From Elysia crispata (Eukaryota; Mollusca; Gastropoda; Plakobranchidae), in assembly GCA_033675545.1 (NCBI GenBank), contig JAWDGP010004972.1, forward strand, positions 117,501-181,500: a stretch of 64,000 nucleotides of DNA. Direction: 5' to 3'. The translations under genes were made by a program, and so were the position numbers. Position 1 is the stretch's first letter. Every line of letters begins with the position of its first letter. Shown here in pieces: positions 34,625 to 44,161 of the stretch. The notes under the pieces are model-generated. The model was given only the letters and a program-made list of their open reading frames with translations. It was not told the origin of the DNA and did no database searches.

Positions 34625-35062
34625 TCGTCAGAATCATCACTGTCCAGATTTGAATCTGGTCTCCAGCTGTCCTCTGATTTCATTTCTTCATCACTGACAC
34701 TATCAGTATCAGCGCCACTCACATCATCATCCATAGCTGAAAACAAAATAATAAAATAAGAACATTTTGTTATCAAATGAACAAGGTGCCTTAAGTCAAA
34801 GGAGTTTTTGTGCTTGAGCATGGAATGAGAGCTTTCTAAACTTTAAAGTGAAAATAATTGAGATTATTCGGATTCCTTATTCTGTCCATAACATCCATCG
34901 ATGGTGAGGGGGACTCGGGATAAACTTCACTATACATTTACTTTTAAAAATTTTATCAGGGTAAAATAAAAACCTTCCAGAAATAAATCTTGCTTTGGAT
35001 AATTTATCCATAATCTGCCAAGACTAGACATAAAGCTGTGATGATATGCTTGATCTTGTTTC

Positions 35063-37835
35063 TTAACTCTTTAAGGACGGGGCCCATTTCCACTTTTGGA
35101 CACAGTGAAATTCCACTTTTGGACGCAAGCAGAAAATTGGTACTTACAATTTTTGGAGGAGGTTTTTTTCAAAGTGCTATAGTTTAAAAAGTACATAAGC
35201 CACAAATATTTGGTTGGTATCATTTTAAAGGGAATTGAATATACTTTTTCAATATGTAAAGTATGTAAAACTTATGTATGTTGTTTTCAAACAAATTTGC
35301 AAAATATTACGTAAGAGATGGTGAAAAAAAAATAATTACATAATGATTTTCTCTCTTACCTTGATAAATATGTGGCCACAGGTAACAGCTACTCGATCAA
35401 ACTTGTCATCATGGCAAAGTATATATCCAATTTTGAATAAAATAATGCACACACAATCCTCCGTCTGAGTTCAAATCTTGATTTTTTATGATTTTTTTTA
35501 AAAGTAGTGTCAGATGAGAAAAACGCACAAAATATAGAGTGAAATGGAAATGAACAAAAGGAAACTAAATTCTATATATATATATAAGTTCTATATACAG
35601 TGTTTGAGGTTTGGGAAATTGATAGTTTTTCTCTATGGTATGCCTCAAAACAACCATTGGGGTGGAGGTGAGGCTTATCTTCACAGCCTGTGCAGATAAA
35701 ACCAGTCCGTTTCGTACAGTATTGATATTTAGTGTCATTCTTTGTGTGCCTGATCAGGTGTTGTTTGGCAGACACTCTCTCAAGTGGTAGTGGATCTGGT
35801 CTTCCTGGGAGAACCCTGCCTGGCTCAGGTTGTGCTAGGGGATTGTTAGTCAAGCCTGCCTCTTGAGCATACATTTCCACAAGACCTTTCAGGACAGATC
35901 TTTGAATGTTTTCAAAGAAAATTTGGAACTTCTAAGTTGCTGTGGTGTAGGGTTATTTTGTATTTTGTAGAGTGTGAATGCATTTATATGTACAATTTCC
36001 AGAGCCCAGATATAAATTTTTTTCCACCATTTCTTTGATTTGCGTGTGTGTAGTCCATAGTAAGTAACTGAGGTTTTGATCAGCACGATCACATCCGTTC
36101 ATAAACTGGTTGTACTCATGGACCATTGTAGGCTTTGTTTTGCCCCTGACTTGGACTGTCTCAACAGTAGAATTATTTGGGACCATGTGTACAGGTTTTT
36201 TGGCTTTCTTATCTTTGAAGGAGAGGCAGAGAAGTTTTTTATCAGTTGTCTTGTAAAATTTAGAATCCATGTGTTGCAGTTTCTGTGTTTTCAGCTCTGG
36301 TGGGAAATTCTTTCTGTTTGTCTGTAGTGTTCCTGTGTAGTAAAGATTTTTTGCAGTTAGATGGTCCACAAGAGCCCTAGTGGTATACCATCTATCAGCA
36401 TAGATGTGGTAACCTGTGCCTAGGTCCTTCAATAAAGTGTCAAAAATTCTTATTGCCATACCACTATCAGGGTGATATGACGTGTTAGCTCCGAAGTATG
36501 TCAATATTTGTAGTACATAACCACATGTACTGTCGACCAGCCCGAAACTTTTGATATGGTATTTCTATGGTTTACTAGCATTGAATTGCTTATACTGCCA
36601 CCTGCCCTTGTAGCCAACAACCATTTCATCGATGGACAGCTGTCAAAATGGGCTTAAGACTTCGTTGAAGTGCTTGCAAAGGGAATCAACAAAGGGCTCG
36701 ATCTTCGCCTTGCTTTCTGCCTCTGGTTGGCCTGAGTGCAACATTGTCTGGAAGATAGTCAAAAATCTTTCTCTACTAAAAAGCTGGTGGCAAGCTGGTG
36801 TGTAATAATACCATGCTCTAGACCAGAAGTCCTTGATCACTGGCTGAGGATCAAGTCCCATTTATAAGTGTCATCACAGCGAAAAACTTGTAGAGTTCAG
36901 CTCTGGTGACGGGAGTCCAAGAGGCAAAGCGTGATCTTTTTCGGGAAGGGTTGTTTTGCTGGCATCTGATGTCAGCATACCTGTTGATGGAATTTACTAG
37001 TGAATCAATAATGTTCACAGTGAACAGGCACAGAAAAGCCTGTACTGCACTGCAGTTTTCTGGTAGATAACCAGGTTGAACTCCAGGGGGTCTTTTAGGC
37101 AGAAATCTAAACTGGTTTTCTGTAGCCTCTCCCTGTGTAGCCTCGGTCCAGCCTGCGTCAGTTGATGTAGATCTAGCACTAGGAGGACTACTGTTCGCAG
37201 ATGTAGATCCAGAGGATGAAGTAGATGATGAAGTTGAAGGCTGGGTTGTTTCTTGAGTTATTTCTGTTTCAGAATCACTTGACCGGTCCGATTCACTATA
37301 GCTGTCTGAGGAATCAGCCAAACCTCCACCACAATTATCGTCACTCTCATCTAGAAAGTCTAGAACTTCTTCTGTTCTAAAGCGTTTAGGTGGCCTAACA
37401 GTGCGTTTTTCTCGAGTCGATTTAGATCTAGGACTAGCCATTATAGGTTTGAAAACCTTTATCCTGTTATCAACTTGATAAAACAATACAAACTTTCGCT
37501 ACAACAGATATCCTCATTTGCAGAATCTAGATCTATAGATTTAGAGATTTGTGATTCAATCAACGCGCGCTTCGCAGTCAGTTTCAACACAAAAGACAAA
37601 GCAAAACTAACGGAATGGAAGTAAAAGATGTAAATATTACGATAAAACATGGTCCAGCTTTCTATAACATGGATTGGGTTTGTGATTGTGCCTTTAACTC
37701 AAGTATAACCGAGCAACGCACTGTCCGTTGCTACGTCTAAACACAGGACGCGGAAGTAACGGATAGTCCGTTGGTGCGACTAACCATGACCTATCGATCA
37801 ACGCATGATACATTGATGCGACCTAGAAGAGTTAA
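35063..37835. mobile_element. piggyBac element with TTAA-flanked ends
   Basis: TTAA at 35063-35066 and 37832-37835. The ends read TTAACTCTTTAAGGACG on the left and TTAACTCTTCTAGGTCG on the inverted right, 14 of 17 identical. Subterminal sequence has a direct repeat TTCCACTTTTGGAC (left) and a GCATGATACATTGATGC near-palindrome (right). It is a 2.77-kb element with one minus-strand transposase gene inside. It lies in intron 1 of the second DUF7869 gene, so it is the younger of the two. Confidence 0.85.
35575..37441 (-). pseudogene. piggyBac transposase, full-length but broken
   Basis: Starts MASPRSKSTREKRTVRPPKR, followed by an acidic Ser-rich leader to about 37200. Then NQFRFLPKRPPGVQPG, the pre-catalytic helix region, SFGLVDSTCGYV (first Asp), YHIYADRWYTTRALVDHL (second), NQFMNGCDRADQ (third), and the zinc tail YQYCTKRTGFICTGC...HPNGCFEAYHREK ending at about 35575. 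Breaks: a frameshift near 36855, one TAG just before the first Asp block (near 36568), a stop near 36643, a frameshift near 36060, and one near 35880. All three catalytic Asp codons survive. It is closely related to the 1.25-2.74 kb copy, and it keeps the dozen residues missing there. Confidence 0.92.
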
Positions 37836-38231
37836 TAAATAAATCTCAAACTGTGAACCTATGTTGTGGTTCTCTTGACATTTAGATTCTAGATTCAAAT
37901 TTTGAACCAAACTAAATGTACCTCTAGATCTACAAGTGAGTGAAGGTCTGATATCTAGAACTAGTAGATTGTAAGGAAAGGTGATAGCTTTAAGAGGCTT
38001 CATCAGATTTCAAATTGAGATCTAGAATCTAGATCTAGATTGGCATTGAATGTAGAGTAACTTTTAACTGTTAAGCGGTCTATGAAGTTCTTGTGTAAGG
38101 TTTGAACTTATTGATTCTTACACAAAAACTAAAATAACTTACCTTGGTTTACTAAAGCAATGGTGCTTCTAAAGACAGTCTTCTGGCACATCTTGGTTTT
38201 CTGTTTACGGGGGTCGTCATCTTGGAAAAGT

Positions 38232-38442
38232 GGCTTATTACGTTTGTGCACGGAGTTATGGGAAGTGGCTCTCTAGGATATGAGGCTTATCAGGTTCATG
38301 CACGAAAAGGTAGTCAAACTTGTGAGGTTGAAAAAAAAGGATAGCATAATTTGACCATTAAAAATCTTTGGCATGAGGCACCCATTAACTACTATATCTC
38401 ATTTTTTTTTTGGAAACGCGGGTTATCAGGTTCTTGCATGGG
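38232..38442. repeat. Triplet of a GGCTTATCAGGTT-type word upstream of exon 1
   Basis: Three direct copies: GGCTTATTACGTTTGTGCAC (38232), GGCTTATCAGGTTCATGCAC (38284) and GGTTATCAGGTTCTTGCATG (about 38420). They lie just upstream of exon 1 of the second DUF7869 gene, in the place where the first DUF7869 element has its CTTACTAGGTTTTTCCAG repeats, and share the core CTTA-YY-AGGTT. They are probably the subterminal repeats of this second element. Confidence 0.55.
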
Positions 38443-38750
38443 GCCACAGATTTGTTCATTTCCAAATAGTAAAAAGTATTGAAAGGAGTTTGCCCTTCTT
38501 GATAGGTGTTTAGGTGGTGTTCTTTACTTTTCATATTATAATGGCAATCAAAAACATTTGTTTCTGCTCATATCAAAGTGTATAGAAGTGTTTGATGAAA
38601 ACACATTTTCAATCCATTTAAGTAAATTTTTCTTAGCATTTGGATTTATAGGAATGAAGGCAATTCTTTTAAACATTTACTTCTCTAGTTGGTATCAACT
38701 TCCTTTGACTTGAGAGTTTATATAGTGCTTGTCCTCCTGGCATGATTTGC

Positions 38751-38859
<109 letters not shown>

Positions 38860-39080
38860 ACTCCCAATCTCTAACTATCTTTTTCTTTCAGGTATATTTT
38901 CATTAAATTCTTATCTCTTCAGCATACTTATCTTTTTGGAGTTATATCTAATTATTTCTTCATTCTTTTATAAATAATAATTTAGTCAATTTTTGACAAA
39001 ATATATTTTTAATTAGTGTTTTTATTTTTCTCCCTTTATATATATATATTTCTTTTGTTTATGTGTGTACTTCCATAGTA

Positions 39081-39111
39081 TTTATTTATTTATTTATTTA
39101 TTTATTTATTC
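39081..39111. repeat. (TTTA)n microsatellite
   Basis: About seven TTTA units. Confidence 0.9.
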
Positions 39112-39166
39112 CCCCCTTTTATTGGATAGATCTTTCTAGATATAACCTTTTACATATTTACATATA

Positions 39167-40259
39167 CCGTATTCCCTCCATTAGTAGCGCCATCTCTAAT
39201 AAACGCCCCCCCTTCCCCTCCAAGCAACACTTAAAAAACACCACTTTCGAGAACAAAAGATTCTTATTAAACTCAAACTCAAAACATTAATTAAGCGATA
39301 GATCTGATGATAGCAACAGACAACACATGTAAACAAAGAATGACTTTGATACTGCAATTGTCATCTCAAATTGGGGATGTCAAAGTCAGTACTAAGGCGT
39401 CTGAGGTTAATGTCCTGGCCTATTGCAGTCCTCGTAGTCATCGGACTCGAATGACGCGTCGCATTCTTCACTTTCCTCACTGAGAACAAGTTGGCGGGTG
39501 TCAACAGCAGATGTACTGTTGGCTAGGTTGTCCTCGGCCAAGCTGGTCTCCAGGGGGGTAAATCCCTCGAAATCACCATCATCGTCCTCGTTGAAGAGGT
39601 GGTCCTCACTCCCACCCAGTGAGCAGGAGATGCCACACTTTTTGAAGCTCTTCCTCACGATCTCGCGCTTTGCCAGTCACTCTCACTCCAGCTTCACGTC
39701 GCTCTTGAAGCCAATGTAATACTGCATTGTCTATGTCCTCGTTTATGCACTTTCTGCCACCACCTTGCAGTCTACGACGCTTTGCATCACTTGGCCGACC
39801 ACTTTGTGTTAGACTGCAACTTTTCCTTTTGCGCACACCACTCCTGTACCCTCCTCCTGTTCACATTAAAAAGCTTGGCAGCATAGTGTTTGCTGTGATC
39901 CTTTGCAGCTTTTACCACTTTCAATTTGAAAGCAGTATCGAATGATCGTTTTGTTGTTGACATGTTGATCGCAAAGCAATTTGAAGAGGAAATGACAAGA
40001 ACGGAACGAAATGTGCGGTGAGCGAATGAGAGAATTATACAATAGGCTTGGTCTCTGACCTCGTGGCCAAGGCCGAATTCCAATGTAACCCAACCATGGC
40101 ACTCTAAAACTAACTTGAGGGGGGGGGGGAGGAGGAGGGAAGGCGGCGACGGCGGAAACGGTGGCACTTTGTCTTTGAAGAAAGTCATCCAAAACATTCC
40201 ATTAGACGCACCCCCCCTCTTCATTTTCACGCGCCCGGCGCTACTATTGGAGCGAATAC

Positions 40260-40261
<2 letters not shown>
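39167..40261. mobile_element. Internally deleted pogo/Tigger element
   Basis: Left end CCGTATTCCCTCCATTAG then TAGCGCC; inverted right end CCGTATTCGCTCCAATAG then TAGCGCC; 25 of 27 positions match counting the flanking TA. TA flanks both ends, as for pogo, and the right flank runs into a TA microsatellite. The element is 1,095 bp and carries only the two ends of a transposase gene. Confidence 0.85.
39407..39963 (-). pseudogene. pogo transposase remnant: DNA-binding domains fused to acidic tail
   Basis: From the ATG at 39963 it reads MSTTKRSFDTAFKLKVVKAA then KHYAAKLFNVNRRRVQEW, a Brinker-type helix-turn-helix. After a frame change come GGGRKCINEDIDNAVLHWLQ and RREAGVRVTGK, the start of a CENP-B helix-turn-helix. 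It then jumps straight to SFKKCGISCSLGGSEDHLF and an acidic tail (LSEESEECDASFESDDYED) ending at 39407. The whole DDE domain is gone. Two frame changes separate the parts. Without them the product would be a DNA-binding protein with an acidic tail and no nuclease. Confidence 0.8.

Positions 40262-40294
<33 letters not shown>
40262..40294. repeat. (TA)n microsatellite
   Basis: TA repeats flanking the right end of the pogo element. Confidence 0.95.
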
Positions 40295-40298
<4 letters not shown>

Positions 40299-40599
40299 CT
40301 TTTTTTCTTTTTTTTTACAGTTTTTACTTCAAATTTATATATGTGAATATCCTTGTGTAGTTTGTTGTTCTTATTTTTGTGTCTGACGAAGGCTGAAAGC
40401 TCACGTGTTTTGTATTGTTTTGTACCTTTTGGAGCTGCACTCTACCTATTTTTGCTTTTTTCATGGCTCTTCACAACTCTTCACAAAGCTCCACTGGGAC
40501 ATTCTACTTAATTGAACGTACTCAATGGTACTGGTAGTGGCTATTCATGGCTCTGGACAATAGCCTAGTCTATAGCATCTTCTCGTCCACCGTCATCCA

Positions 40600-41001
40600 A
40601 AGTTGGCTTTCCTTGCAACTGAGGAGCGGGTGTTTGTTCGAAAGTCTGGATTATTGCCTCAGCATTGATGTTTGCAACAGAAACAAATATTTCCTGTTTG
40701 AAAGTCTCTGGGAAGGAAGGCTTTATTTTTCTTAACAGTTCCCACGAATGAAAAACCTTCTTTTGACAAATGGTTTGCCAGTTCGACACCATTGAAGAAA
40801 TTATCACATGTGATATTTCTTCAGTCTTATGGTAAGGAACTGCCAATTCCTTCACGTTTTCTCTCCCAAGGTTGACCTTTCTGTCACCATGCTTCCCCTT
40901 GGTATGGTATTGCTTGGAGTGGATATGCTGTCTCTGCATCACAAAGAAGGAAAAGTTTTAGTCCATACTTGTCAGGTTTGCTTGGGAGGTATTGGAGAAA
41001 T

Positions 41002-41045
<44 letters not shown>

Positions 41046-41835
41046 GTGCATTTATATAGCGCATATCCAAATGATTAAAATGCTCTATGCGCCGTCCTCT
41101 CCATGGAACTAGTTGTTCATCAACTGTCAGGCATTTGATGGGATGTAATTTGTTTGCAGTTGCTTGTTCACCTCATCAAATAGATCTTGCACAGGGGTGA
41201 AAATATCTTTGTCTCGTTGGTTTGAACAGGTTGTCTTGTCATCAAACCTTAGTGCTGTGGACTGTTCGATAAATCGTTTCATGCTCATTGTGCAACCAGC
41301 CATACTAGCTACAAAGGCTCCATACCAAATTTTTGATACTTTCAGTAGATTTAATTTCTGTGCACCTAGATGAATAAAAAGTCCAATCAATGCTTTCAAC
41401 TCTACACTATCTACCGGTTTCCATTTTGAGCCCTCGCGCCTCTTACCCTCCTCATTTGTCATTTTGACAATAATGTTGATCATCCTGTCTGAAAAAATCA
41501 AATAAAATGCTGAAGAAACTGAGTCTACTGATCTAGAAAAACTGACATGACATTTTGGTTGTCTAAATACATTTCTTGTTGGTGTTCTTCCAACTTGAGA
41601 GACAGGTAGGCCCTACATTGCTCCAAACTATGGAACCATTTTTGATTATTTTTATATTACTGGACATAAGTAATGTTATTTCATTGTTAGCATCACTATC
41701 TTCTTGGATAATTTCTTCTTCATCTTCTAGTTCTGGGTCAGATTCTGCTAACAGGTCTGGATATTCATCACTGCTTTCATCTGACGATTCTATATCAGCT
41801 CTCTCATTCTCTAAGCCATCATCGTCATCAAGATG
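40600..41835 (-). pseudogene. piggyBac transposase split by a SINE tail
   Basis: Reads an acidic leader (ADIESSDESSDEYPDL), SKWKPVDSVELKALIGLFIH, TALRFDDKTTCSNQRDKDIF, CLTVDEQLVPWRGR, then about 90 bp of SINE tail. It continues FLQYLPSKPDKYGLKLFLLC then DAET (first Asp), KVNLGRENVKELAVPYHKT, NITCDNFFNGVELANHLSKE (second Asp), GFSFVGTVKKNKAFLPRDF. The third Asp and zinc tail are missing. There are at least three frame changes. This subfamily has the LTVDEQLVPWRGR signature not seen in the 1.3- and 36-kb copies. Confidence 0.85.
41005..41092 (-). mobile_element. SINE 3' tail inserted in piggyBac
   Basis: On the minus strand the insert reads GAGCATTTTAATCATTTGG then ATATGCGCTATATAAATGC and ends in a long (ATT)n. 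It sits exactly between two contiguous piggyBac blocks, WRGR and FLQYLPSKP. Tails of the form GCGCTATATAAATGC-(ATT)n are common in invertebrate tRNA-derived SINEs, from memory. Confidence 0.75.
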
Positions 41836-42237
41836 TTATGAAAAAAGAGCCAACTTTTTACACCCTTCAACACAACTTTACACCAAAATGACATTGTGAT
41901 TAACAAATAATAGGAAAATTATAAGGGATCCGTTCAGACCCCATTTATAGAAATAGGTTGTTTCCATAAATCTGTCATTTATATCAGGGGGTCGCTTTGG
42001 ACCCAAACTGATAAAAATAGGAGTGTACCATTACTATGCCTTTTTACAGTTAGGGAGTCCATTTGAACCCCAAATGTGTGAAATAGGAATATTTAGGTAT
42101 GGTATGAAATGGGGTTAAATGTACATTCTCGTTACATATACTTTAGATTGTGTTAAAAATCACAATCACACAATTTAAAATTAGCCCACATTGAACCAAA
42201 ATGAGACTATAAAAGATCATAACTGGATGAGAATTTA

Positions 42238-42480
42238 TGTTGGTAGCCTAGCAGTAGGCACTTGGACTTGGGATCAAAAGGTTCTGGGCTTAAATCCTGG
42301 CTATGCTAGGGCCTATAATGTTTCCTTGGAAAAGACACTTTTCACAAACTTCTACTATAGAACTAGACGTAAATGGGTACTGAATATTTATAATTGGAAG
42401 GTAAAACCTGCAACAGACCATTGTCCTGCCCAGGGTATGAAACACATGTTCTTGTTTTTGTTTTTTTTTTAGTTTGAACT
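42238..42480 (+). mobile_element. tRNA-derived SINE, degraded
   Basis: The head resembles a tRNA: GTTGGTAGCCTAGCAGTAGG as an A-box region and GGTTCTGGGCTTAAATCC as a B-box region. The body includes AAATGGGTACTGAATA and GAAGGTAAAACCTGC, recalling the conserved AAATGGGTACC / GGTAAA body of widespread mollusc SINEs. Confidence 0.6.
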
Positions 42481-42857
42481 TTAAAAGAGAGCTGCAAAGG
42501 TTTTATCATAGTTAATGCATAAACTGTTTTCATAGCGCAGCAAAAACTTGCCCAGCTCAAGCCAAAATTATAATGATCCTTGAAGACTAGCTTGCTGCCA
42601 GTGTACAAGTGAAAGCTCTACTTGAGACGAAGATCCAACAATACCAAGATTCCTGTATGACAATGGATTAGGCCAGATCATCCTTTAATGAAAATCGAAA
42701 TTGTTATACTATCAAAAAAAAAAAAACAAGCAATTTTAAACTTGTAAGTTATAATAGCTCTTTGTAGACTGATAAAAATCACCATCACATTTACAATGAA
42801 GCGACTAAAAAAAAATGAGATTAAAGCAAATCAATAGCAGATTTATAAGAATTCACA

Positions 42858-42980
42858 TAGGTGCTTTGCGGTAGGTGCTTGTATTTGGGATCGGAAGGTT
42901 CAGGGTTCTGGATTCAATGCCAAATATCCTATCCAATTGTGATACACGGAATGTTCATATTCAGGATTTAACATGTTTCT
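42858..42980 (+). mobile_element. tRNA-derived SINE head, second copy
   Basis: TGCGGTAGGTGCTTGTATTT then GGGATCGGAAGGTTCAGGG repeats the head of the copy at 42238 (GCAGTAGGCACTTGGACTTG, GGGATCAAAAGGTTCTGGG). The body is not preserved. Confidence 0.5.
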
Positions 42981-43059
42981 TTTGGTCCATATTGATCTCA
43001 ATCTTTCATTGAAAGGAACTTCAAGGTCTTTAGTAGTGAAATGATTTCCTCCAGCCATT

Positions 43060-43310
43060 GTCAAAGTCAACTTCTGGGTGCTGTACAGGTTGTTGAGGAG
43101 GCAACAGCTGACTGCACTGGCACTTACACATCTGCCAAAACATTGCTCTCTTCTGAATCACTTGGGTCTAGATCTAGTTTGACACTTCTTGGATAGGCAT
43201 CATTACAATCTTCATCATCTGAAAGATTTATCTCATTGATGACTTTTTCAGCTGTAAGTCTACGCACTTGAGTGGAGGAGCCTGGATCTGAGGCATATAG
43301 CTTGTTTCAT
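43060..43310 (-). pseudogene. piggyBac-type acidic N-terminal exon
   Basis: Reads RRLTAEKVINEINLSDDEDC then VKLDLDPSDSEESNVLA. This is the usual start of piggyBac proteins (xRLTAEEVL followed by an acidic stretch). It may be the leader of the 40.6-41.8 kb copy or of a lost one. Confidence 0.5.
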
Positions 43311-44161
43311 GTTGAAAATGTCTTCACCGTTCAGCAGGCAAAACAAAACCAACTCATTAAAATTGAAAGCTCACTGCTAGATATTTTAACACGAAAACCG
43401 TCTTCATCATTTTGCACAGAATACTTTTAAAAAATCTCATTGGTTCTCTTATTTTAGAATAGAAAACGAATGGGAAAGTACCATAAAGTGAAGGATGTTT
43501 CTCATGGAAAGGCGCACTAGGTATAATTATACAGAAAGTAGGTCATCTCCCTTAAAGGCGCTCTGGGGGGCCACGGTTCTATGAGGGAGGAAGATTGGAA
43601 CTTCTAGAGTACAAAAAGGCAAAAAAAAAGTGTGCTCCTATTTTTGAAGTTACATGATTTGCAACCTTCACCATCGATTTATGATCTACAGCATACTTGT
43701 AAGATTTTAAATAGGCTTTATGTCGATTAGATTTAAATAAAGTGGTCAATATTATGGTCTAGATCTAGACTACAAAGTAGTTTGAATGGGTTTTTGTTAG
43801 TTTTCCACCCATAATAGATTGCATTTGAAATAACTAGAATTCACTGGAATTTTGAACATGTTGCATGAAAGCCTATACTTTGAAATGAAAAGCTAACTCT
43901 TAATTTCATAAGGTAAAGTTAATTGTTGATGGCATGTGCTATTCATTTAACATATCATTTATGAACAAATTTGTTCTCTTTGGTGCTGATCAAATACCTT
44001 TCATTGACACAAGTACTCGTTAATGATTTGCTCAGTTGAATTAAAGTTAAAAAAAAAAAATGGTTTTGGAAATTTCCTGCAAATGATTTTATTTATTTTG
44101 CAAATATTTGAATGACTAATCATGTACAGTTTTTGTACTGCAGGCTTTCTATGGATTGAGA

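Larger units (their letters stand above)
29984..38191 (-). pseudogene. Second DUF7869-type transposase gene, with giant minisatellite and a nested piggyBac
   Basis: Exon 1 (38191-38143) reads MCQKTVFRSTIALVNQ and ends at GTAAGT. Exon 2 starts at 34736 after TTTTGTTTTCAG and joins in phase to give AMDDDVSGADTDSVSDEEM and an acidic leader (DSNLDSDDSDD). It then enters the 3.95-kb minisatellite. Beyond the array (30640 down) the family N-terminal region resumes: GENVIQHHVKASKRLQCEEY, KGPACNCRKRCFEKVDRDS, PKRRYAGNANSKQQ, KFCQAICKQALVSILGIKVA, TEDRRGKHDNRPNKL, SHYTLRHNPNRHFLSPSL. These align block by block with the 2.9-6.7 kb element. The ADNC...QNKN catalytic region is absent; coding stops at about 29984 against a piggyBac fragment. 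Intron 1 holds the piggyBac at 35063-37835. The leader enters the array in a Cys-rich frame and the body leaves it in another, so no single frame spans the gene. Confidence 0.75.
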
